Shown here piece by piece: positions 18,714 to 25,847 of a stretch of DNA of 64,000 nucleotides. Position 1 is the stretch's first letter. Every line of letters begins with the position of its first letter. The translations under genes and the position numbers were made by a program. The notes below the pieces were generated by a model. It was not told the DNA's origin. It ran no database searches and saw nothing but the letters and a program-made list of their open reading frames with translations. The DNA lies in NCBI RefSeq assembly GCF_004117875.1, contig NZ_RAHW01000003.1, positions 496,001-560,000 of the forward strand. Reading direction: 5' to 3'. This DNA is from Geomonas oryzae (GTDB taxonomy: Bacteria; Desulfobacterota; Desulfuromonadia; Geobacterales; Geobacteraceae).

Positions 18714-18797
18714 AGGTTCATCAGGGAATTACGGGGCGCCGATGGTGTTACTTGTCTAGCAGAGAACATGCCCTAACGTCCCCCCCTTTGCGAAGGG
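18714..18797. repeat. Dispersed repeat, copy A
   Basis: About 84 bases starting AGGTTCATCAGGGAATT and ending with the words GCATGCCCTAACG-like, CCCCCC and TTTGCGAAGGG. A second copy with about 85-90 percent identity lies at 43127-43209. Copy A runs into further G/C-run inverted repeats (to about 18843). It lies upstream of the HPP gene in the gap before nrfA. Confidence 0.75.
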
Positions 18798-18862
18798 GGA
18801 GCCTGCCCCCCGTAGCCTTGGCGAAGGGGGGACAGGGGGGATTTGCCTCGGCTTGGAGCAAT

Positions 18863-18894
18863 AAAAAAAAGGGGCAGGGGTTTCCCCCTGCCCC
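18863..18894 (-). terminator. Intrinsic terminator of nrfA
   Basis: On the minus strand GGGGCAGGGG pairs with CCCCTGCCCC around a three- to four-base loop and is followed by eight T. It begins 14 bases after the nrfA stop codon. Confidence 0.9.
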
Positions 18895-18907
18895 CGGGCA
18901 GTGCGGG

Positions 18908-20359
18908 TTATTTACCCGCGAAGGGGTCCTTGATCTCGTTCTCGGGCTTGAACATGAGCTTCTTCACGCCACGGTTGTTGACGTACTTGGTGAGTTCCAG
19001 GTCGACCTTGGCCGGCACATCCACACCGGCTTTGGCCAGCATCTCCCTCAGCTGCTTGTCTGCCGCGGCCGCGTGGCTCGAGGCGTCGGTGAGCACACGC
19101 TGCGCCTCGGACGGGTTGTGGAAGCCGATCGAGTTCTCCGCGCCGATGAAGACCACGCGGTAGAACGCCTCCTCGTAGTGGTCCTTCGCCTCGCCGTAAA
19201 GCTTCTTGTCCAGGGTCTTGCCGAAGGACTGCGCCTTGTTGGCCATCTCGAAGAGTTTGGCCACGGTCGCGGTGGCGTAGCCCGAACGGATGTACTGAGA
19301 CATGACCTTGTCCTGGATGGCGTAGACCTTCTCGCGCATCTTCTCGGGCGACTCCTCGTGGCACTGCTTGCAGGCCTTCAGGTCGTTCTTCAAAGGGCTC
19401 ATGATGCGGTGGTCGGAGACCTTCTGCCCGTTCACCTCGGTCGAGGGCATGTGGCAGTCGGCGCAGCTGACACCCGCCTGCCAGTGCACGCTGTTGTTGG
19501 AGAAGAGCTCGAACTCGGGGTGACGGATGAAGGCAAGCTTGAAGCCGGTGACGCTCTGGGTCCACTCGCCGCTCGGCTTGTTGCTCCTCAACTTCTTGAT
19601 GATGTTCTCGATGGTGATGCCGCCCCACTTGCTCCCTTCCCACGGGAAGAAGACGTCGGTCGACTTCATGTGCTCGTCTTTCGGGATGCTGTAGGTGACG
19701 TGGCACTGGGCGCAAGCCAGGGTGCGGAGATCCTGCTGGGTGAGCTTGGACTGGTCGACACCGAGCTTCTCGAGCCCCTTGCCGAGGGTGAAGCCGCGGG
19801 AGATCTTGAGGGTCATGGTGCGGTTGTCGTGGCAGTCGATGCAGGAAACGCCCAGGGTCTGGTTCTCTTTGGGGATCTTGCCGCGGATCTCCTGGTAGGG
19901 CTTCGCGAAGTAATCCCTGCCGAGCTGCCCCGCGAGCGCCGGAGCGTAAGGGGTCTTGCAGGTAAGGCAGGAGCCCCCCGCCTTGTAGCGGCCCGGGTCG
20001 ACATCGAGCTGGTCCTGAATCATGTAGTAATGGCCGCGCGGCTCCTTGTACTCGGAACCGAAAGCCCAGCCGTTGTAAAGGAGCGCGAGGAACGGGTACT
20101 CGTCAAGCTTGTCCGGGTTCTCCTCCCCCACATCCCACCCCTTCTTGTACCTGCTCTTTCCTGCCGGGGTCGGCTCGGAGGTCTGTTTCCAGAGCTGGTA
20201 CTGTTTCGGGTAGAGCTTGCCCCACTCGGCCGGATCGACGGCGCCGTCGGCGATCGCCGGGCGTGCATCGGTGACGTCGACCTTCTTCGCTGAGCAGCCG
20301 AACCCGGCCAGAGCCAGTCCCGCAACTGTCGTGACGAGACATCCTCGCAGCATCTTCAT
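18908..20359 (-). CDS. nrfA: Ammonia-forming cytochrome c nitrite reductase
   Basis: 483 aa exported pentahaem enzyme that reduces nitrite to ammonium with six electrons in the periplasm. Haem sites in order: CLTCK (131-135, the lysine-ligated catalytic haem), CIDCH (173), CAQCH (216), CADCH (299) and CKQCH (330). Likely active-site residues are Arg108 in EPRGH, Tyr223 after the third haem and His280 in RHPEFE. The signal sequence ends near a GFGC, so it may be a lipoprotein. The ATG at 20359 follows AGGAGA; longer starts lack a signal peptide. No nrfH, the usual quinol-oxidising partner, is next to it. A sigma-54 promoter at 20431-20446 and the activator gene upstream indicate dedicated control. 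Confidence 0.95.
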   Translation of the reverse strand: MKMLRGCLVTTVAGLALAGFGCSAKKVDVTDARPAIADGAVDPAEWGKLYPKQYQLWKQTSEPTPAGKSRYKKGWDVGEENPDKLDEYPFLALLYNGWAFGSEYKEPRGHYYMIQDQLDVDPGRYKAGGSCLTCKTPYAPALAGQLGRDYFAKPYQEIRGKIPKENQTLGVSCIDCHDNRTMTLKISRGFTLGKGLEKLGVDQSKLTQQDLRTLACAQCHVTYSIPKDEHMKSTDVFFPWEGSKWGGITIENIIKKLRSNKPSGEWTQSVTGFKLAFIRHPEFELFSNNSVHWQAGVSCADCHMPSTEVNGQKVSDHRIMSPLKNDLKACKQCHEESPEKMREKVYAIQDKVMSQYIRSGYATATVAKLFEMANKAQSFGKTLDKKLYGEAKDHYEEAFYRVVFIGAENSIGFHNPSEAQRVLTDASSHAAAADKQLREMLAKAGVDVPAKVDLELTKYVNNRGVKKLMFKPENEIKDPFAGK

Positions 20360-20430
20360 TACGTTCTCCTGTCGTTGTGATTTTCCCCCGGCAGCTCCGG
20401 CCGCAGGAGGGTAACGGATACGGTGATAAG

Positions 20431-20446
20431 AGCAGCGAACGTGCCA
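20431..20446 (-). promoter_or_regulatory. Sigma-54 promoter of nrfA
   Basis: On the minus strand TGGCACGTTCGCTGCT, which fits TGGCACG-N4-TTGCW with one mismatch and GG-N10-GC spacing. Transcription would start near 20420, about 60 bases before the nrfA ATG. Confidence 0.8.
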
Positions 20447-20520
20447 AGCGGCACGCTCGCGTAACATGCGGATGTTGCGATGGATAAGCGACGGGGGCCC
20501 CGGTCGGAGCGTGGCGGGGA

Positions 20521-20547
20521 GGTAACACGGCGTTACCTATCGGTAAC
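20521..20547. promoter_or_regulatory. Enhancer site for the nrfA activator
   Basis: Two overlapping perfect palindromes that share a half: GGTAAC-N5-GTTACC (20521-20537) and GTTACC-N4-GGTAAC (20532-20547). They lie about 95 bases upstream of the sigma-54 promoter and overlap the last codons of the activator gene. The same GTTACC-N4-GGTAAC occurs at 21911-21928. Confidence 0.7.
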
Positions 20548-21901
20548 GTTTCATCTTCTTCCATAGGGTCTTGCGGGATATCCCCAGAAGCCGGGCGGCC
20601 TCGGTGCGGTTATCCCCCGCCGCCGCGAGCGCCTGCTCGATCAGCTCGGCCTCCCGGTCGTCCATGCGATCGGCAAGCAGCGATCCCTTTTCCGCCCGGA
20701 CGGCACGCAAGGTTCCCGGCCCCTCCGCGCTCCCCCTCAACTCGGGAGGAAGCTCGTCCACGCCGAGGGTATCGCCGCTGCAAAGCGCTGAGGCCCGTTC
20801 CATGGCGTTCTTCAGCTCCCTCACGTTCCCCGGGTAGCGGTGCGCGAGCAGGACCTCCTTAGCCTCCCGTGAGAGCCTGAGCGCCGGGCGCCCCATCTCC
20901 CTGCCGAAACGCTTCAGGAAAAGCCCCGCAAGTGGGAGGATGTCCTCGAGCCGATCGCGCAGCGGAGGGAGCTCGACCGGGATCACGTTCAGGCGGTAGA
21001 AGAGGTCCTCGCGGAACTTGCCGTCTGCCACGTCCTGGCGCAGGTCGCGGTTCGTGGCGGCCACGATGCGCACGTCCACCTGGATCTCCCGGCTCCCCCC
21101 CACCCTCTCCACCGTCCTTTCCTGCAGGACGCGCAAAAGCTTCGCCTGGGCGGCAAGCGGCAGTTCGCCGACCTCGTCCAGGAAGAGGGTGCCGCGATGC
21201 GCCTGCTCGAACTTCCCCTTGCGCTCCCTGAGCGCGCCGGTAAAGGCCCCCTTCTCGTAACCGAAGAGCTCCGACTCGATGAGGCTCTCCGGAAGCGCCG
21301 CGCAGTTCACCTTGATAAGGGGCGCGCCGCTGCGCCTGCTTTTCGCGTGCAGTTCGCGGGCGACAAGCTCCTTGCCCGTGCCGCTCTCGCCGGTGATCAG
21401 GATGGTGGAATCGAGGTGCGCGGTCGAGCGGATCATCTGGAAGACCGGCTGCATGACCGCGCTGCGGCCGATGAGTCCCCCGAAGGAGACCTCGCTCAAA
21501 AGCTGGTCGCGCAGCTCGGAGTTCTCCTCCTTCAGGTGCTCCCGCTCGGTGATGTCGCGGCTCACCATGAGGGTGCCGACGAAATGCTCCGCCTCGTCAC
21601 GGATCGGGTAGTAGCTGTTCTCGAAGATGCGCCCCTTTATCTCCAGGGGACGTGTGTGATAGGCGAGGGTTCCGGCTCTCAGGTTTTCCAGGAGGGCGCC
21701 GATGCGGGTCCGTGCCGGGGGTGGGTGTATGGAGAGGAGGTCGCGTCCGAGGTAGTTCGCGGCGTCTATGCCGCGGATCTGCTCGGCGGCGGCGTTGACG
21801 CAGACGATGGTGTTGGTGTGGTCGGCGAAGACGATTCCTTCGCCCATGCTGGTCAGGATCGCCCTGAAAATCCCCTCCGTGCCCCCCGCTGCATCTGCCA
21901 C
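20537..21901 (-). CDS. PAS-domain sigma-54 transcriptional activator, likely of nrfA
   Basis: 454 aa. PAS domain at about 10-120 (GIVFADHTNTIVCVNAAAEQIRG), AAA+ domain at about 140-375 with GESGTGKE and the sigma-54 contact GAFTGA, and a Fis-type helix-turn-helix at the end (NRTEAARLLGISRKTLWKKMKRYR). It has no receiver domain, so the signal comes through the PAS domain or a partner. The GTG start at 21901 follows AGGAGG. It is upstream of nrfA in the same direction, and identical palindromes lie at the nrfA enhancer and on its own promoter, so it should activate nrfA and limit itself. A CRP/FNR-type box at 21959-21972 with a -10 TATTAT suggests anaerobic or nitrosative control of this gene. 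Confidence 0.88.
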   Translation of the reverse strand: MADAAGGTEGIFRAILTSMGEGIVFADHTNTIVCVNAAAEQIRGIDAANYLGRDLLSIHPPPARTRIGALLENLRAGTLAYHTRPLEIKGRIFENSYYPIRDEAEHFVGTLMVSRDITEREHLKEENSELRDQLLSEVSFGGLIGRSAVMQPVFQMIRSTAHLDSTILITGESGTGKELVARELHAKSRRSGAPLIKVNCAALPESLIESELFGYEKGAFTGALRERKGKFEQAHRGTLFLDEVGELPLAAQAKLLRVLQERTVERVGGSREIQVDVRIVAATNRDLRQDVADGKFREDLFYRLNVIPVELPPLRDRLEDILPLAGLFLKRFGREMGRPALRLSREAKEVLLAHRYPGNVRELKNAMERASALCSGDTLGVDELPPELRGSAEGPGTLRAVRAEKGSLLADRMDDREAELIEQALAAAGDNRTEAARLLGISRKTLWKKMKRYR

Positions 21902-21910
21902 GCTGCCTCC

Positions 21911-21928
21911 TGTTACCTTTTGGTAACA
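21911..21928. promoter_or_regulatory. Autoregulatory operator of the nrfA activator
   Basis: Perfect 18-base palindrome TGTTACC-TTTT-GGTAACA. It covers the predicted transcription start (about 21926) and ends 10 bases from the start codon. It has the same halves and spacing as the nrfA enhancer site, so bound activator would block its own transcription. Confidence 0.65.
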
Positions 21929-21932
21929 GCGA

Positions 21933-21972
21933 TAATAGCTTCGTGGCGCAGCGGCGCCTTGACCGAAGTCAA
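21933..21972 (-). promoter_or_regulatory. CRP/FNR-type promoter of the nrfA activator
   Basis: Box TTGAC-CGAA-GTCAA at 21959-21972 and a minus-strand -10 TATTAT at 21933-21938. The centre-to-centre distance of 30 bases fits a class II CRP/FNR activated promoter with the box near -41. Box halves equal those at 23591-23604 and 45437-45450. Confidence 0.6.
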
Positions 21973-22022
21973 ATCATGGGGATTTCAGCTCCGCGGGGGA
22001 CCGGACGTTTTTCCGGGACAAA

Positions 22023-23510
22023 CTAGGGGAGTGAGAAATAGAAGGTTGCGCCGTAACCCGGCTTCGCTTTGCAGTCGATCCTGCCGCCGTGGCGCTCTAT
22101 GATCCGCTTGACCGTAGCGAGCCCGATGCCGGTCCCCTCGAACTGCAGCGCGTTTTCAAGACGCCGAAACGCCTCGAACACCCGTGCGGCCTCGGCCTCA
22201 TCGAAACCGATGCCGTTGTCCCGGACGAAGAAAAAGGGGCCGTCCTCGCGCCGCTCGAGCCCTACCTCGATCCTGGCCTCCGGGCACAACCCGCTGTACT
22301 TCCAGGCGTTCTCCATCAGGTTCTGCAAGACGACACGCAAAAGTCCGGCATCCCCGCGCGCCGTCAGCCCGTCGGCGATGACGAAAACCGCCTGCCGCTG
22401 CGGCTCGCGTGCCCTCAGTTCGGCCGCCATGTCCGCGGCAATGGCGGTGAGATCGACGTCGGCGGGGACGAGTTCGTTCCGCGCGATGCGCGCGAACCTG
22501 AGCAGCGACGTGATCAGTCCCTCCATCTTCGCTGTGGAGGCGAGGATCACGTCGGTGTAGGCCCGCGCCTCTTCGCCCTTCTCGCCAAGACTCTCCTTCA
22601 ACAACTGGCAGTATCCGGATACCGCGGTAAGCGGGGAACGCAGGTCGTGCGAAACGGTGGAGCAAAAGGCATCCAGATCGCGGTTCGCTGCAGCCAGTTC
22701 ACCGCTTCGGAAGGAGAGATCGCGGTTCGTTTCTATCAGGCTCCGCTGCGCCAGGTCGCGCTCGGCGATGGCGAGGCGCAGTCTCCCGGCCCCGAAGTGG
22801 ATGCCGGCCATGCCAAGTCCCCACAGCAGCAGGAAGCTTGCGGCGTTCACTTGGTAGGTCTTTTTGGCGATATTCCATAAAGGGGTCATGGGAACCGCGA
22901 CGCTCAGCCCGCCACGCACCCCGCCCAGCCGGCACCCCTGCTTTTCATGACATCTAAGGCAAGCCCTCTCGGTCTTTAGCGGCTTCATCAGCCTAAGGTA
23001 GCTCCCGCCCGCCATGCGGACCACCGTGCTCTCCTCTTCGGAGCCGCGCTCGAAGGCAAGCAGCGCACCCCGCTCCCAGTCATCGGGGCGGTTTTGCGGA
23101 CGCAGCGGGGTGAGACTGGTGATGTGCCCCTTGACGCCGAACGAATCGGAGGCGAGTTCGAACACCAGACGGCTCATGTAGGAGGGGTTTACCAGGGTGA
23201 GGTGGCGACCTGAGGTGGTGATCACGTCCCTCTCCGGGATCCCGGAAAGGTAGGGGTTGGGCTGGATGCGGTCGCAAACCGGGACGTACACCGCCCCGGA
23301 GGCGGCGTTCCAGTGCCGGTAGACCAGGTCGCGCTGGAAGTTGCTTCTGGCCTGGGTGCGCGCCGTCTCGGCGGCCTGCGACATTTCATGGTGGTAGTTG
23401 AATATCAACAGGGTCGCGATGACCAGGGTCCAGCCGGCCGCGAGTCCCCAGTTGTAGATGGTCAACAGCTGAGGTGTCGTGAAGTGAGCCTGCCTCCGAG
23501 CATGGTCCAT
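22023..23510 (-). CDS. Sensor histidine kinase with c-type haem (DUF3365-like) sensor domain
   Basis: 495 aa. Transmembrane helix at about 14-36, an exported sensor domain of the DUF3365/Tll0287 type at about 45-220 with one haem site CLRCH (ACLRCHEKQGCRLGGVRGGLS), a second membrane helix (SFLLLWGLGMAGIHF), a short coiled coil, a dimerisation domain with the phospho-histidine in STVSHDLRSPL and a HATPase domain (NGIGFDEAEAARVFEAF, GTGIGLATVKRIIERHGG). Haem in this class can sense NO, redox state or other ligands. It has no receiver partner nearby; the adjacent sigma-54 activator lacks a receiver domain, so the phosphorylation target is unknown. A CRP/FNR-type box precedes it. Confidence 0.85.
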   Translation of the reverse strand: MDHARRQAHFTTPQLLTIYNWGLAAGWTLVIATLLIFNYHHEMSQAAETARTQARSNFQRDLVYRHWNAASGAVYVPVCDRIQPNPYLSGIPERDVITTSGRHLTLVNPSYMSRLVFELASDSFGVKGHITSLTPLRPQNRPDDWERGALLAFERGSEEESTVVRMAGGSYLRLMKPLKTERACLRCHEKQGCRLGGVRGGLSVAVPMTPLWNIAKKTYQVNAASFLLLWGLGMAGIHFGAGRLRLAIAERDLAQRSLIETNRDLSFRSGELAAANRDLDAFCSTVSHDLRSPLTAVSGYCQLLKESLGEKGEEARAYTDVILASTAKMEGLITSLLRFARIARNELVPADVDLTAIAADMAAELRAREPQRQAVFVIADGLTARGDAGLLRVVLQNLMENAWKYSGLCPEARIEVGLERREDGPFFFVRDNGIGFDEAEAARVFEAFRRLENALQFEGTGIGLATVKRIIERHGGRIDCKAKPGYGATFYFSLP

Positions 23511-23590
23511 CCCCCCTCCTATCCGGCCACCCGCATCGGCCGCGGAAAAGTGTCAACGGTACAGCTTGTGGCAGGACGCAGTGACATGCA

Positions 23591-23604
23591 TTGACCAAAG
23601 TCAA
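23591..23604. promoter_or_regulatory. CRP/FNR-type box upstream of the haem kinase
   Basis: TTGAC-CAAA-GTCAA, identical to the box upstream of the octaheme nitrite reductase at 45437-45450. Centre lies about 87 bases before the kinase start codon. No clear -10 is visible at class II distance. Confidence 0.6.
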
Positions 23605-23662
23605 TATAAGCACGTTAAAGGTGGAGACCCTTCTGAAGTCAGGAGCTCATCGGGGGAAAGCG

Positions 23663-23683
23663 CCGGGAGGGACTCCCTCCCGG
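23663..23683 (-). terminator. GC hairpin after the coiled-coil protein gene
   Basis: Perfect 9-base arms CCGGGAGGG/CCCTCCCGG with a three-base loop, six bases beyond the stop codon at 23689. No T-run follows on the minus strand, so it may stabilise the mRNA end or need help to terminate. Confidence 0.5.
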
Positions 23684-23688
23684 TAAAC

Positions 23689-24237
23689 TTAGCGGCCTGC
23701 CACGGTGGAACGCGCCTTCATTACCTCGTCGCGGTCCTCGGCCGTAATGATGATCGTCGAGCAGCTTTTGTTGTGCTCGGTGACGGTGGTGTTGAAGGTG
23801 GCCCATTGCGCCTTCAGCTTTTCCACATCCTTTCGGGCCGCCTGCACCATCTTGTTGTGCTCCTCGCTCAGACGGTTGAAGGGGCCGACCTTGGACTCCT
23901 TCGCCTCGAGCAGCTTTTTCCTCTGTTCCTGAAGCGAGGCGGAACGCTTCGCGACTTCCGCAAGCCGGGCCTTGTTGCGCGCGATGTCTTCCTCGAGCCC
24001 CTTGCGCAGCGCCTTGATCTTCGCTTCGGACTCAAGGCACATCCTGTACTGCTCCCTCGTCTTGTCCACGGGGGCACTGCTTGCGTCTTTGACCTCTTTG
24101 GCCGGCTCCTGCAAAAGCGTCGCACCATCCAACGACGCCACTTTCACCGCGGGAGTTTCCGCCGCCGCAGGCTCGGAAGCGAGCGCGGGGCGCACCAGAA
24201 GAGATACTGCCACAAGCGCGAACAGCAAGCGATACAT
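23689..24237 (-). CDS. Exported coiled-coil protein of unknown function
   Basis: 182 aa. A clear signal peptide (MYRLLFALVAVSLLVRPALA) is followed by an Ala/Pro/Val-rich stretch and a long predicted coiled coil from about residue 60 to 150 (KIKALRKGLEEDIARNKARLAEVAKRSASLQEQRKKLL). One cysteine lies before the coiled coil and one after it, which could form a disulfide. The ATG at 24237 has GGAGG 7 bases upstream. It might be a periplasmic or envelope spacer; nothing ties it to the kinase or TPR gene next to it. No family recognised. Confidence 0.75.
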   Translation of the reverse strand: MYRLLFALVAVSLLVRPALASEPAAAETPAVKVASLDGATLLQEPAKEVKDASSAPVDKTREQYRMCLESEAKIKALRKGLEEDIARNKARLAEVAKRSASLQEQRKKLLEAKESKVGPFNRLSEEHNKMVQAARKDVEKLKAQWATFNTTVTEHNKSCSTIIITAEDRDEVMKARSTVAGR

Positions 24238-24283
24238 CACACACCTCCTCATATCATTGCATTAAAAAATTACTTCCAGTCCC

Positions 24284-25498
24284 CTAGCCCTCGGCAGGGA
24301 CTCCTTCCGCCTGGGCGAGCAACTCACGCGCCACTGCATCATCAGGGTCCAGCATCACCGCCATCTTCAAGAGCTCAAGCGCCTCTTCCCTGCGCCCCAG
24401 CTGCAGGCAGGCCTGCCCGAAATCGCGGCGCAGGTTCGGCAGGGTCGAATTCAGCTGCAGAGCGGTCGCGTAGTGCGTTACCGCCTGTTCGTCGCCAAGG
24501 CTCGCCAGGAGGTTCGCCAGGGCAAGATGTGCTTCGGCGATGGAGGGGTTGGCCTCGATCGCCTTCTCGTAGAGCGCGCGTACCACGGCAACGTCGCTAC
24601 CGAGCGCCCGCTCCGCAGAGGCAAGGCCGTAGTAGGCCGGGGCTAGCTTGTCGTTCAGCGCGAGGGCGTCGGAGAACATCTTCCGCGCCGTCTCCAAATC
24701 GTCCTTCAACAGGTAGACATAGCCCAGGTTCACCTTCACGAGTGGCGCCCCCGGGTCGAGCCTGAGCGCCGTGTTCAGGTGTTCCATCGCCTCGTCGATG
24801 CGGTCCGCACGGAGCAGGGCCGCACCGTAGTTGCAATGGCAGTTAACGTGGGAGGGGACCAGCCTTACCGCCTGTTCGTAAAGGGCCAGGGCCTCTTCGT
24901 TGCGCCCGAGGTCCTGCAGGAGGACCGCGTAGGTGTAGAGAGCACCGAAGTGGTGCGGAGCGTGTTTGATGGCCTCTTTGAGTACCGACTCGGCGTAGTC
25001 GTAGATGCGCAGGTCATGCAGCGTGTCGCCGAGCTTGTGCAGCATGTGCGCGTTGTCAGGCGCAAGGCCCACGGCGATCTCGAAGCATACCGCGCTCTCC
25101 TTTACGAACCCCTCCCTTTTAAGGAGATCGCCGAACGAGACCAGCAGCGCGGTGACATCGCCCACACGCACCGTGACGACGTCTTCGTGCAGCAGGTTCG
25201 CCAGTTCCATGGCGATGGTGCGTGAGATGCTCTCACCGGTCTCGGAGATGCGGGCGCTCAGGTTGCGCAGCCCCTGTACCGCCTCCTCGACTGCGCCGCT
25301 GTCGGCCTTGGCGGCGGCGGTGAAGAAAAGGGCTAGAAAGTCGTTCGCGTCCCTTTGCGTCATGGCCTGATAGGAAGCCAGCGCGGGCTCCAGCTCGCCG
25401 CGCACGTGCATCGCGAGCGTCGTGATGAAGTTGGCGTCAACGACCTTCGTAGCGGTCTTATTATCTTCGTTTCCGAACATCCTGCTGAATATGCCCAT
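24284..25498 (-). CDS. Tetratricopeptide-repeat protein
   Basis: 404 aa. After a short N-terminus (MGIFSRMFGNEDNKTATKV) almost the whole chain is helical repeats. Clear TPR units run from about residue 145 to 400, for example DNAHMLHKLGDTLHDLRIYDYAESVLKEAIK and NCHCNYGAALLRADRIDEAMEHLNTALRLDP. No signal peptide or catalytic motif; probably a cytoplasmic scaffold. Upstream in-frame starts exist, but the ATG at 25498 follows GGAGACC and gives a clean N-terminus. It stands 46 bases after the coiled-coil gene's start in the same direction, and is divergent from the 982-aa unknown gene, which also has TPR-like repeats. Confidence 0.8.
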   Translation of the reverse strand: MGIFSRMFGNEDNKTATKVVDANFITTLAMHVRGELEPALASYQAMTQRDANDFLALFFTAAAKADSGAVEEAVQGLRNLSARISETGESISRTIAMELANLLHEDVVTVRVGDVTALLVSFGDLLKREGFVKESAVCFEIAVGLAPDNAHMLHKLGDTLHDLRIYDYAESVLKEAIKHAPHHFGALYTYAVLLQDLGRNEEALALYEQAVRLVPSHVNCHCNYGAALLRADRIDEAMEHLNTALRLDPGAPLVKVNLGYVYLLKDDLETARKMFSDALALNDKLAPAYYGLASAERALGSDVAVVRALYEKAIEANPSIAEAHLALANLLASLGDEQAVTHYATALQLNSTLPNLRRDFGQACLQLGRREEALELLKMAVMLDPDDAVARELLAQAEGVPAEG

Positions 25499-25778
25499 GA
25501 TTGGTCTCCATGCTTGGCAAAGGGCAAGCCGCAACGGTAGTGTTATTGCGCCGCAAAGGTAATGGATTCTTGAGTCTTTGGCAAGAGTTTGATGCATAAC
25601 AGCGTCGGAAATCAGCTCTTTTCCAGGCCGGAAGAGCTTCCAAGTCATGTTGCGCGACCGTTTCAAAGGATAGCCCCGGCTGATGAAGCTATGAAAACCT
25701 GATTTGGATATTTCGGCTGCCCGGTGGAAGCAACCTCATCGCCCCCACCTGCGTCGATCATTGGGTGAGGGTCGCGAC

Positions 25779-25806
25779 TTGCCGCCGTCCGACCCCGCAC
25801 TATAAT
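25779..25806 (+). promoter_or_regulatory. Sigma-70 promoter of the 982-aa protein gene
   Basis: TTGCCG (25779-25784), 16 bases, then a perfect TATAAT (25801-25806), 41 bases before the ATG at 25848. The rest of the 349-base gap 25499-25847 between the divergent genes shows no gene or repeat. Confidence 0.55.
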
Positions 25807-25847
25807 ATGAAATGTTTTTAATTTGATTCCGCAAGGGGGACGGCTGT

